Of a DNA stretch of 56,795 bases, positions 27,095 through 35,497 are shown piece after piece (position 1 is the first letter of the stretch; every line of letters begins with the position of its first letter). The DNA lies in NCBI GenBank assembly GCA_017456545.1, contig JAFTJE010000010.1, forward strand, positions 1 to 56,795, read 5' to 3'. This DNA is from Clostridia bacterium (lineage in GTDB: Bacteria > Bacillota > Clostridia > Oscillospirales > CAG-272). Below the pieces are notes generated by a model that saw only the letters and a list, made by a program, of their open reading frames with translations, was not told the origin of the DNA and searched no databases. The translations under genes were made by a program, and so were the position numbers.

Positions 27095-28777
27095 TTACTT
27101 TTCAACATTGGTGATAATATCGTCGATGGAGCCACCGGGAGGAAGCATGGGAAGAACCATCTCATCCTTGTCGATTATTGTATCAATAACCACAGGTCCA
27201 CCACACTTAATAGCCTTTTCAAATGCGGACTTAAATTCCTTCTGTGTTGTGGCACGGAAGGCTGTTGCTCCGAATGCCTCTGCCAGCTTAACAAAATCTG
27301 TCTGTCTGTCAAGGACAGTATTCGAATATCTGCGTCCGAAGAAAAGGGACTGCCACTGACGAACCATACCGAGAACGCCGTTGTTAATAAGAACCACTAT
27401 CACGGGAAGATTATATTTGACAGCAGTTGCAAGCTCATTCAGATTCATACCGAAGGAGCCGTCTCCTGTAATAAGTACTGTAGGGTCCTTTGTAGCTACA
27501 TAGGAGCCGATTGCAGCACCGAGACCGAAGCCCATTGTACCGAGACCACCACTGGAAACAAAGCGTCTGGGTCTGTCGAAGGTGGAATACTGGGCAGCCC
27601 ACATCTGATGCTGACCTACATCAGTAACCGTAATAGTTGCGGGAAGCTTACATTCATTTATCGTATCGAATATCTTTTTTGGAGTAAGAGCCTTTTTGTT
27701 TTTCTTTTCGATTTCTGCCTCAAAGCTCTTTTCCTGAGCCTTAAGCTCCTCTACTCTGGCAAGCCAATCGGGGCTGCTCTTCTCCTCACATGCTGCTGCA
27801 ATACGCTTGAAGGAATCCTCAACATCTGCAACAATTCCACAGTCAACCTTAACATTCTTGTTGATTTCTGCAAAGTCGGGGTCAAGCTGAATAATCTTGC
27901 TCCTCTTTGCGAATTTCTTAACATTGCCTGTTGCTCTGTCGCTGAAGCGTACGCCAACTCCGATAATAAGGTCTGCCTCATTCTGTGCCATGGAGGAGGC
28001 ATAATGTCCGTGCATACCCTGCATACCGAGGAAGCGTTCGCATCCGTCGGGAATAGCTGAAAGTCCCATAAAGGAACAGCCAATGCATGCATCTATCTTC
28101 TTTGCAAGCTCCACAACCTCATCACCGAGTCCGAGGCCTGCAGCACCTCCACCGATATAAATGTATGGGCGTTTAGCCTCGTTTACAAGCTTTACAGCCT
28201 CTGCAATCTGTTCATCCTTCGCCTTGGGCAAGGGAGTTTTTTCCACAATCGGCTGGGGCTCGTATTCATATGTAGCAACCTGAACATCCTTGGGTATATC
28301 CACAAGAACAGGACCGGGACGGCCCGATTTTGCAATCTGGAAAGCCTCTCTTATAGAGTCTGCAAGGTCCTCGATTCTGTTTACAAAATAGTTGTGCTTT
28401 GTAATAGGAAGTGTTACACCTGTAATATCAATCTCCTGGAAGGAGTCCTTACCGATAAGGCTGCAGGGAACATTTCCCGTAATGGCAACCATAGGGATGG
28501 AGTCAAGCATTGCTGTAGCAATACCTGTTACAAGATTGGTAGCACCGGGGCCCGAGGTTGCGATACATACGCCAACCTTACCGGTAGCTCTTGAATAGCC
28601 GTCTGCAGCATGGGATGCACCCTGCTCATGAGCTGTGAGTACATGATTTATTTCGTCCTGATACTTATAGAGGGCATCATATATGCTTATTACCTGTCCA
28701 CCGGGATAACCGAAAACATCGGTAGTGCCCTGCTCTATAAGGGTTCTTATAATAATTTCTGCGCCTGTTAATTTCAT
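27095..28777 (-). CDS. ilvB: acetolactate synthase large subunit
   Basis: ThDP- and FAD-dependent enzyme of 560 aa. The catalytic Glu is in 'TAHEQGASHAADGYSRATG' (about residue 49), the FAD region is 'VGVRFSDRATGN', and the ThDP motif 'ITGDGSFGMNLNELATAVKYNLPVIVVLINN' (about 436-466) is intact. The helix around 'GFPGG'-type residues reads 'DVFGYPGGQVISIYDAL'. It is coupled to ilvN. Confidence 0.97.
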   Translation of the reverse strand: MKLTGAEIIIRTLIEQGTTDVFGYPGGQVISIYDALYKYQDEINHVLTAHEQGASHAADGYSRATGKVGVCIATSGPGATNLVTGIATAMLDSIPMVAITGNVPCSLIGKDSFQEIDITGVTLPITKHNYFVNRIEDLADSIREAFQIAKSGRPGPVLVDIPKDVQVATYEYEPQPIVEKTPLPKAKDEQIAEAVKLVNEAKRPYIYIGGGAAGLGLGDEVVELAKKIDACIGCSFMGLSAIPDGCERFLGMQGMHGHYASSMAQNEADLIIGVGVRFSDRATGNVKKFAKRSKIIQLDPDFAEINKNVKVDCGIVADVEDSFKRIAAACEEKSSPDWLARVEELKAQEKSFEAEIEKKNKKALTPKKIFDTINECKLPATITVTDVGQHQMWAAQYSTFDRPRRFVSSGGLGTMGFGLGAAIGSYVATKDPTVLITGDGSFGMNLNELATAVKYNLPVIVVLINNGVLGMVRQWQSLFFGRRYSNTVLDRQTDFVKLAEAFGATAFRATTQKEFKSAFEKAIKCGGPVVIDTIIDKDEMVLPMLPPGGSIDDIITNVEK

Positions 28778-28787
28778 ATGGCTCTCC

Positions 28788-30458
28788 TTAATTCTGAGTG
28801 TCGTATAAAAGTCTGTTTACTGCACTTACAAGTGCCTTTACAGAGGATACAATAATATCGCTGTCAATACCTGTACCCCAATAGGTTTTGTTATTAAGCT
28901 TGATGCTTACATAGGATGCAGCCTTTGATGTGGTCTTTTCCTCAAGGGCGTGCTGTACATAGGTCTCTAAGCTGTAATCGATTCCCGTTATTTCTCTTAT
29001 AGCCGAGCTTACGCAGTCAAGTCGTCCGTTACCGAAGGAAACGGTATCCTGATATTTGCCGTCATACTTAACTGTAATATTTCCCTTGATACCACCGTCG
29101 TTCAAGTCGGTATAGATTGCCTTGATGATATCAAGTCTGTCTGTAAGGTTAACAAAATCGTTAATAAAGATTTCGTATACCTCCTTGGGGCTAAGCTCCT
29201 TATGGGCATGGTCGGATATGCTCTTTATATGATAGCCGAATGCCTCTCTCATCTTAGCGGGAAGATTGAGCTTGAACTGTGTTTCCATTATGTAACCGAT
29301 ACCACCCTTACCGGACTGGGAGTTAATACGGATAACATCTGCCTCGTAAACTCTGCCTACATCACCCGGGTCAATGGGAAGATACGGAACAGTCCATACA
29401 GAATCCTTACCCTCTCTGCACTTCATACCCTTGGCAATAGCATCCTGGTGGGAGCCACTGAAGGCTGCAAATACGAGCTGACCGCTATACGGCTGTCTTT
29501 CGTAAACATGCATTCTTGTAACCTTCTCATAAACCTTTGTAATTTCGGGAAGATTAGTAAAATCAAGCTCCGGGTCTACACCCTGGGAGTACATATTGAG
29601 TGCAAGCGTAATAATATCCACATTACCTGTTCTTTCTCCGTTGCCGAAGAGAGTACCCTCAATTCTGTCGCCACCTGCCAAAAGTCCCATTTCGCTGTCT
29701 GCAATCGCACAGCCCCTGTCGTTATGGGGATGGAGAGAGATAATAACATTTTCTCTGTCCATAAGGTTCTTATCCATATACTCAACCTGGGATGCATAGA
29801 CATGAGGCATCGAGTGAGAAACGGTAACGGGGAGGTTTATAATTACCTTGTCGTCGGGAGTAGGCTTCCATATAGAGATAACCTCGTTACAGATATCCTT
29901 GGCAAACTCAGGCTCTGTTCCCGTAAAGCTCTCGGGAGAGTATTCAAAGGTAATCTTACCCTTTGCCTTTTTCTTGTACTCGTTACAGAGCTTGGCACCG
30001 AATCTGGCAATCTCAATAATCTCCTCCTTGCTCTTTTTGAACACCTGCTCTCGCTGAGCTACCGATGTGGAATTGTATAGATGAACCACTGCATGCTTTG
30101 CACCGTCAATTGCCTCAAAGGTCTTTGCAATGATATGCTCTCTTGACTGTGTAAGCACCTGAATAGTAACATCATCGGGAATAAGATTCTGCTCTATCAG
30201 TGTACGGCAAAACTCATATTCCGTTTCGGAGGCAGCAGGAAATCCCACCTCTATTTCCTTAAAGCCAACCTGACAAAGAAGCTTAAAAAATTCAAGCTTT
30301 TCCTCAAGGCTCATAGGGATAATAAGGGACTGGTTGCCGTCTCTTAAATCAACGCTGCACCAGATGGGAGCCTTATCAATGCTATCCTTCTTCATCCAGT
30401 CCATCGTAACTCCTGAGGGAGTAAAATATTGTTTAATATATTTTTTTGTACCCTTCAT
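28788..30458 (-). CDS. leuA: 2-isopropylmalate synthase (LEU4/Corynebacterium-type)
   Basis: Condenses acetyl-CoA with 2-oxoisovalerate. The 556-aa protein has a TIM-barrel catalytic domain: 'VDLRDGNQSLIIPMSLEEKL' (metal-binding Asp), 'FKEIEVGFPAASETEYEF', 'SLHPHNDRGCAIADSEM' and 'GTLFGNGERTGNVDI'. A C-terminal regulatory domain (from about residue 425) includes 'YVSIKLNNKTYWGTGIDSDI'. This is the longer LeuA subclass. It is the first gene after the T-box leader. Confidence 0.96.
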   Translation of the reverse strand: MKGTKKYIKQYFTPSGVTMDWMKKDSIDKAPIWCSVDLRDGNQSLIIPMSLEEKLEFFKLLCQVGFKEIEVGFPAASETEYEFCRTLIEQNLIPDDVTIQVLTQSREHIIAKTFEAIDGAKHAVVHLYNSTSVAQREQVFKKSKEEIIEIARFGAKLCNEYKKKAKGKITFEYSPESFTGTEPEFAKDICNEVISIWKPTPDDKVIINLPVTVSHSMPHVYASQVEYMDKNLMDRENVIISLHPHNDRGCAIADSEMGLLAGGDRIEGTLFGNGERTGNVDIITLALNMYSQGVDPELDFTNLPEITKVYEKVTRMHVYERQPYSGQLVFAAFSGSHQDAIAKGMKCREGKDSVWTVPYLPIDPGDVGRVYEADVIRINSQSGKGGIGYIMETQFKLNLPAKMREAFGYHIKSISDHAHKELSPKEVYEIFINDFVNLTDRLDIIKAIYTDLNDGGIKGNITVKYDGKYQDTVSFGNGRLDCVSSAIREITGIDYSLETYVQHALEEKTTSKAASYVSIKLNNKTYWGTGIDSDIIVSSVKALVSAVNRLLYDTQN

Positions 30459-30506
30459 GATTTTTTCCTTTCGTTCTGTTGTATGGCGATATCGGGATTT
30501 TCAAAT

Positions 30507-30757
30507 AAAAAAAGCTCTTTTACGCAACTTCTCCATGCATAAAAGAGACGAAGTATTCTCCGCGGTACCACTCTGTTTGACGCCCATGCGTCCTCTTAAG
30601 CCTCGCCATCCAGCGACGCTTCTCTATATCGGGAGAGCCCGTTCAAGCCTACTTTTACTTCGGTTGAAAACTCAGGGAGGAGTTATGCTCGCTTATCGCA
30701 CGGCTTACACCAACCGCCGCTTCTCTTTGCCGAATACACGAATTTTATTCCCGTCAT
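30507..30757 (-). promoter_or_regulatory. T-box riboswitch (probably leucine) controlling the leu/ilv operon
   Basis: On the minus strand: Stem I with the 'GGTTGGTG..AGCCG' apical motifs, the AGTAGG..GAACGGG linker, the T-box core GTGGTACCGCGG within 30558-30574, and a final terminator (30507-30547, stem CTCTTTTA / TAAAAGAG plus TTTTTTT). The T-box can pair with uncharged tRNA to form the antiterminator. The likely specifier is CUC (30680-30682), just 5' of the closing UCCCUGAG strand of Stem I, which would mean tRNA-Leu. This agrees with leuA following directly, but I did not fold the whole stem. Confidence 0.92.
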
Positions 30758-30776
30758 CGTTTATTATATATGTGTT

Positions 30777-30805
30777 ATTTTATATCATTTTTGTCGCTTT
30801 GTCAA
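30777..30805 (-). promoter_or_regulatory. SigA promoter for the T-box/leuA operon
   Basis: TTGACA (30800-30805), 17-bp spacer, TAAAAT (30777-30782) on the minus strand, about 20 bp before the T-box. Confidence 0.8.
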
Positions 30806-30855
30806 CACAAATTTTTTGCAAGAATTATCTTTCGACTTTTTCCACAATAAAGCTC

Positions 30856-30901
30856 AAAAAAATACGCCTGCATTTGTGTATTATACACATACGCAGGCGT
30901 A
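30856..30901 (-). terminator. terminator after ilvE
   Basis: Stem ACGCCTGC / GCAGGCGT with a longer imperfect loop and a TTTTTTT tail on the minus strand. It separates ilvE from the T-box promoter. Confidence 0.8.
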
Positions 30902-30924
30902 AATCTTATATAAAAATACTCCGA

Positions 30925-31989
30925 TTAGTTAATTTTGTAAACCCAACCGAATTTATCCTCTTCGGTTCCCCACTGGATACCTGTCAGGATATCATAGAGC
31001 TTTTGAGTGGTCTCTCCGATTTTTTCTCCGTTTATAGAGTATTCAACATCCTCATACATAAGGCGTCCGATAGGCGATACCACTGCTGCTGTGCCACAGC
31101 CCCACGCCTCCTCAAGCTTACCGTTCCTTACAGCCTCCATAAGCTCATCAACGGAAAGGAGTCTTTCACTTACCTTATAGCCGAGGCTCTTTAATACCTC
31201 AATGCAGGATTTTCTTGTAATACCCGGAAGGATTGAGCCTGTAAGTGCGGGAGTTACTATCTCACCGTCTATCTTGAACATTACATTCATGGCTCCAACC
31301 TCTTCTATGTACTTTCTTTCAACACCGTCAAGCCACAAAACCTGAGAATAACCCTTCTTATTAGCTCTCTCACCTGCTCTTGTGGATGCGGCATAGTTGC
31401 CACCGCACTTTGCGTAGCCTGTACCGCCTCTTACTGTACGCACATCCTCGGACTCTATCATGATTTTAACAGGGTTAATGCCCTCCTTATAATAGCTTCC
31501 ACTGGGGGAGCCGATAAGCATAAAGGTTGCACGGCTTACCGCATGTACGCCAAGATGCTCATCATTACCGAACATAAACGGACGAAGATAAAAGGATGTA
31601 CCGACGGAGTGGGGTACCCAATCCTTTTCAAGCTCTACAAACCTTGTAAGGATTTCAAGGGCGTCGTTTTCATCAATGACGGGCAAGCACATTCTCTCAG
31701 CAGAGTTGTTCATTCTTCGGATATTCTCCAAGGGTCTGAAAAGCTGAATACCACCGTCTGCTCTGCGATATGCCTTAAGACCCTCAAAAATCTCTGCTCC
31801 GTAGTGTAAAACCGTGGATGCAGGGTGGAGTGATATATTGCCGAAGGGAACTATTCTGGCATCGTGCCATCCCTTCTCCGTGTCATAATCCATAACGAAC
31901 ATATGGTCTGAAAAATATTTACCGAAGCCAAGCTCATTTTCGGGAAGCATTGCTTTCGGGGATGCTGTCTTTGTAATTTTAATTTCCAT
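30925..31989 (-). CDS. ilvE: branched-chain amino acid aminotransferase
   Basis: PLP class IV transaminase (BCAT2-like), the last step for Ile, Leu and Val. The protein is 354 aa from ATG 31989 (GGGAGATAGG upstream). Motifs are 'LHYGAEIFEGLKAYR', 'VRGGTGYAKCGGNYAASTRAGERANKKGYSQVLWLDG' (PLP lysine in the YAKCGGNYA region) and 'YIEEVGAMNVMF', followed by 'GSILPGITRKSCIEVL'. It is transcribed from its own promoter upstream of the operon. Confidence 0.96.
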   Translation of the reverse strand: MEIKITKTASPKAMLPENELGFGKYFSDHMFVMDYDTEKGWHDARIVPFGNISLHPASTVLHYGAEIFEGLKAYRRADGGIQLFRPLENIRRMNNSAERMCLPVIDENDALEILTRFVELEKDWVPHSVGTSFYLRPFMFGNDEHLGVHAVSRATFMLIGSPSGSYYKEGINPVKIMIESEDVRTVRGGTGYAKCGGNYAASTRAGERANKKGYSQVLWLDGVERKYIEEVGAMNVMFKIDGEIVTPALTGSILPGITRKSCIEVLKSLGYKVSERLLSVDELMEAVRNGKLEEAWGCGTAAVVSPIGRLMYEDVEYSINGEKIGETTQKLYDILTGIQWGTEEDKFGWVYKIN

Positions 31990-32034
31990 AATCCTATCTC
32001 CCTGTGCATAGCACACCTAAATAATTATACACAA

Positions 32035-32063
32035 ATCATATCACAACTAATCCTTTAAGTCAA
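32035..32063 (-). promoter_or_regulatory. SigA promoter for ilvE
   Basis: TTGACT (32058-32063), 17-bp spacer, TATGAT (32035-32040) on the minus strand. Confidence 0.7.
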
Positions 32064-32186
32064 GTGGAAATAATGAATTTTTGCTTTTTATTTTTGGTAG
32101 CTGTGCAAGAATCGAATGTGAATAATTTTCGCAAATATTCATAATAAATGTATATTTTTTATCCTCTATTTTATACCCGAAAATTA

Positions 32187-32215
32187 TTGACTAAAGCTCT
32201 TTGATATGGTAAAAT
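32187..32215 (+). promoter_or_regulatory. SigA promoter for the alpha-mannosidase gene
   Basis: TTGACT (32187-32192), 17-bp spacer, TAAAAT (32210-32215), 34 bp before the preferred start. Confidence 0.7.
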
Positions 32216-32248
32216 TTATATATGAAGAATTTTTTTCGGAGGTATACA

Positions 32249-35200
32249 ATGAAGCCCTTATCAGAATCCATAAGAAAGATAAAAACCTTACTATCAGTCC
32301 TTGACCGTGAAAGATATACTCACATTTCTCCTGTAGAAAATATAAAATTCAAAAAATGCGATTACAAGGGTACAGGCCCCTTGCCCGATTACTCTGCCTT
32401 TGATTGCTACACACCGGGTACAGTATGGAGTGATAAGATGGACGAGCATGCGTGGTTCTGCTTTGATGTTGACGCACCCGAGACTGTTGGTGAGGGAGAG
32501 CTTATTGTCAAAATAAGAACAGATGAAACAGATTGGGATGCTGTAAATCCCCAGTTTATCGTTTATGTTGACGGTAAGATTACCCAGGGCCTCGATACCA
32601 ACCATATGATGGTACGCCTGAGTGGTAAAAAGTCCTACAAAATGCATATTTATGCGTACGCAGGTATGCACTATAAAATTAATGTAAGATTTTTCGCCGA
32701 TATTATGGTGGAGCATCCCGATATCACAAAGCTCTATTATGACTTACTTATTCCTTATCAGGTACTCGACTACGCCGATGAAAACTCCAAGGAATATCAC
32801 GAGATTGTCACAAGACTGAATTCTGCCCTTACAAAGGTAAATTTCTTAAAGCCCGGCTCAAGGGAATTTTACGACAGCATCAAGGATGCTCAAAAATATC
32901 TTGATGCAGAGCTTTATGACGGATTATGCAAGGATAACGGAGTTACCATAATTTCAATAGGTCATACCCATATTGATGTTGCCTGGCTCTGGACTCTTGA
33001 GCAGACCCGTGAGAAGGTACAGCGTTCCTTCTCTACCGTTGTAAATCTTATGAAACGCTATCCCGAATACAAATTTATGTCCTCCCAGGCTGTACTTTAC
33101 AAGATGCTGAAGGAGGATTGCCCCGAGCTTTACGCCGAGATTAAGGAATTAATCAAGGCAGGCAGATGGGAGGTTGAGGGAGCTATGTGGGTTGAGGCAG
33201 ACTGTAACCTTTCCTCCGGCGAAAGCCTTGTCCGTCAGGTACAGTACGGCAAGGAATTCTTCAAAAAGGAATTTGATGTGGACAGCCATGTGCTCTGGCT
33301 CCCCGATGTATTCGGCTACTCTGCCGCACTGCCTCAGATTTTGAGAAAAAGCGGAGTTGACTGGTTTGTAACCTCTAAAATAGGCTGGAACGATACAAAC
33401 ACTATGCCCTATGATACATTTATATGGCGTGGAATTGACGGCACGGAAATAAATTCCCACTTTCTTACTGCTCAGCCACAGAAAAAGGGCCTGGGCTTTG
33501 AAAGATATTCCTCCTATGGTCCTATGGCAACAGCCCAGGAGACAAACGGTGCATGGAACAGATATCAGCAGAAGGAGCTTACAAATGAAGCTATTATGAC
33601 CTTCGGCTACGGTGACGGAGGTGGAGGTCCTACCGAGGAAATGCTCGAATCCTTAAGGAGAACCAAAAAGGGTATCCCCGGCTGTGCAAAAACAGAAATT
33701 AAGTTTGCGGGACAGTTCCTTGACAAGATAGCAAAAAATATTAAAAAGCACCCCGAGATGGTTCCCTACTGGCAGGGAGAGCTGTATCTTGAATTCCACA
33801 GAGGTACATATACATCCATTGCGAGAAACAAAAAGAACAACCGTATGTGTGAATTTCTTACCCTTGATGCAGAGGCTAACGGAGTTCTTATGAATAAGCT
33901 GGCAGGTAAGCCCTTCCCGAAAAATGAGCTGCACAGCGTATGGGAAACATTGCTTACCAATCAGTTCCATGATATAATTCCCGGCTCCTCCATACCCGAG
34001 GTTTATGAAAGAAGTGACAGGGACTATGCAGAAATCCGTAATACAACCGAAGGAATTATAGGTGATTCCCACAAGTATGTGGCTACAAAGGTATCGGATG
34101 AGGGATATGTGGTATTCAATCCCCACTCCTTCAAAAACTCCTCCACTGTAAAAATCGACGGAAGAAGTGTATATGTAAAGGATATTCCATCAAAGGGATA
34201 TAAGGTTATAAAGCCTGAATTTACCGACACAGGTGTCAAGATTTCCGGAAGAACAGTATCAACAAGATTCTTTACTGTAAGGCTTGATAAGGATTATAAC
34301 ATTACAAGCATTTACGATAAGAAAAACCACCGTGAGGTAATAAAGAACGGTAAGAAGGCTAATCAGCTTATAGTACTTGAGGACTATAATGACTGCTATC
34401 CCACCTGGGAGCTCCAGCACTCATCCCGTGATAAGGTATATAATATCGACACTGTGTCCGACATTTATGAGATAAATGACGGTGCAAGACAGGGTATTCA
34501 TATTACAAGGCACCATCAGGAGAGTACAATTGATCAGATTATCTGGTTCTATGCCGATATGCCAAAGATAGACTTTGAAACCAAGGTTGATTGGCATCAG
34601 ATAAAACAGCTTCTCAAGGTTTCCTTCCCTGTTGAAATAAACTCCGATAAGGCAAGCTATGAAATACAGTTCGGTACTATTGAACGCCCCACTCACTTCA
34701 ACACCACCTGGGACCAGGCTAAGTTTGAGGTCTGTGGACATAAGTATGCCGACCTTTCCGAGGGCAACTACGGTGTCAGCCTTATAAATGACTGCAAGTA
34801 CGGACACGATATCCACGAGGGAGATATGCGTCTTACCCTTATCAAGTGCGACTGGAACCCCGGCAACACAGGCGTGTACAATGACCAGGGTGAGCATTCA
34901 TTTACCTACTCTGTTTATCCCCACGCAGGCAATCTTGCAAATTGCGATGTTGTTAAGTACGCCTATGACCTTAATATGCCTATGACAGCAATCAAGGCAC
35001 AGGGTGACGGAAGCCTTGCAGACGAATATTCACTTGTTTCCGTTGACAGAGAAAATGTAATAATCGAAACTGTTAAGCAGGCTGAAAATGACGAAAAAAT
35101 CCTTATACGCATGTACGAAACAAAGAACACACGCACAAGGGCAACGGTTAAATTCGGCTTTGATATAACCGAGGCATACCTCTGCGACCTTTCCGAAAAC

Positions 35201-35284
35201 GAGCAGAAAAAGCTTACAGTTAAAAATAATTCCGTATCCATTGATATCAAGCCCTTTGAGATTGTAACAATTATTGTCGGATAG
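32249..35284 (+). CDS. alpha-mannosidase, glycoside hydrolase family 38
   Basis: The 1011-aa protein from ATG 32249 (GGAGG 8 nt upstream; an earlier in-frame ATG at 32222 lacks an RBS). After an N-terminal domain of about 230 residues comes the GH38 barrel: zinc-binding 'ISIGHTHIDVAWLWTLEQTREKV', 'VEGAMWVEADCNLSSGESLVRQ', and the nucleophile Asp in 'HVLWLPDVFGYSAALPQIL'. 'TNQFHDIIPGSSI' closes the catalytic part, and beta-domains follow. No signal peptide, so it acts in the cytosol, probably on imported mannosides. It is monocistronic, with no sugar transporter beside it. Confidence 0.95.
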   Translation: MKPLSESIRKIKTLLSVLDRERYTHISPVENIKFKKCDYKGTGPLPDYSAFDCYTPGTVWSDKMDEHAWFCFDVDAPETVGEGELIVKIRTDETDWDAVNPQFIVYVDGKITQGLDTNHMMVRLSGKKSYKMHIYAYAGMHYKINVRFFADIMVEHPDITKLYYDLLIPYQVLDYADENSKEYHEIVTRLNSALTKVNFLKPGSREFYDSIKDAQKYLDAELYDGLCKDNGVTIISIGHTHIDVAWLWTLEQTREKVQRSFSTVVNLMKRYPEYKFMSSQAVLYKMLKEDCPELYAEIKELIKAGRWEVEGAMWVEADCNLSSGESLVRQVQYGKEFFKKEFDVDSHVLWLPDVFGYSAALPQILRKSGVDWFVTSKIGWNDTNTMPYDTFIWRGIDGTEINSHFLTAQPQKKGLGFERYSSYGPMATAQETNGAWNRYQQKELTNEAIMTFGYGDGGGGPTEEMLESLRRTKKGIPGCAKTEIKFAGQFLDKIAKNIKKHPEMVPYWQGELYLEFHRGTYTSIARNKKNNRMCEFLTLDAEANGVLMNKLAGKPFPKNELHSVWETLLTNQFHDIIPGSSIPEVYERSDRDYAEIRNTTEGIIGDSHKYVATKVSDEGYVVFNPHSFKNSSTVKIDGRSVYVKDIPSKGYKVIKPEFTDTGVKISGRTVSTRFFTVRLDKDYNITSIYDKKNHREVIKNGKKANQLIVLEDYNDCYPTWELQHSSRDKVYNIDTVSDIYEINDGARQGIHITRHHQESTIDQIIWFYADMPKIDFETKVDWHQIKQLLKVSFPVEINSDKASYEIQFGTIERPTHFNTTWDQAKFEVCGHKYADLSEGNYGVSLINDCKYGHDIHEGDMRLTLIKCDWNPGNTGVYNDQGEHSFTYSVYPHAGNLANCDVVKYAYDLNMPMTAIKAQGDGSLADEYSLVSVDRENVIIETVKQAENDEKILIRMYETKNTRTRATVKFGFDITEAYLCDLSENEQKKLTVKNNSVSIDIKPFEIVTIIVG

Positions 35285-35391
35285 AATTAAAAATCATTTA
35301 CTTAAAAAGGACATAGGAGTCAGTTCTATGTCCTTTTTCTACCCATATATGACCATAAACGGTAAATTACGCCACATATATCTCCACAATA

Positions 35392-35462
35392 ATTACAATT
35401 CATCCCTGTCACATTACAATTCGTCCCCAAATTGCCTCAAAGGAAAAAAAGCGTGATATAGT
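35392..35462 (+). promoter_or_regulatory. putative LytTR-type binding site and promoter of the ABC exporter operon
   Basis: Two direct repeats ATTACAATTC(A/G)TCCC start at 35392 and 35413, exactly 21 bp apart, the spacing recognised by LytTR/AgrA regulators. Immediately downstream lie TTGCCT (35432-35437) and TATAGT (35457-35462) with a 19-bp spacer, longer than normal, as in activator-dependent agr promoters. A LytTR regulator gene lies downstream at 39980-40684. Confidence 0.6.
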
Positions 35463-35497
35463 GGAATCAAGAAATAAATATGAAAGGTGTGACTTAC

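Noticed and set aside
30680-30682. Definite assignment of the T-box to tRNA-Leu
   Set aside because: CUC is the best specifier candidate, but Stem I was not fully folded and nearby AUA/ACU triplets exist, so the amino acid is stated as probable only.
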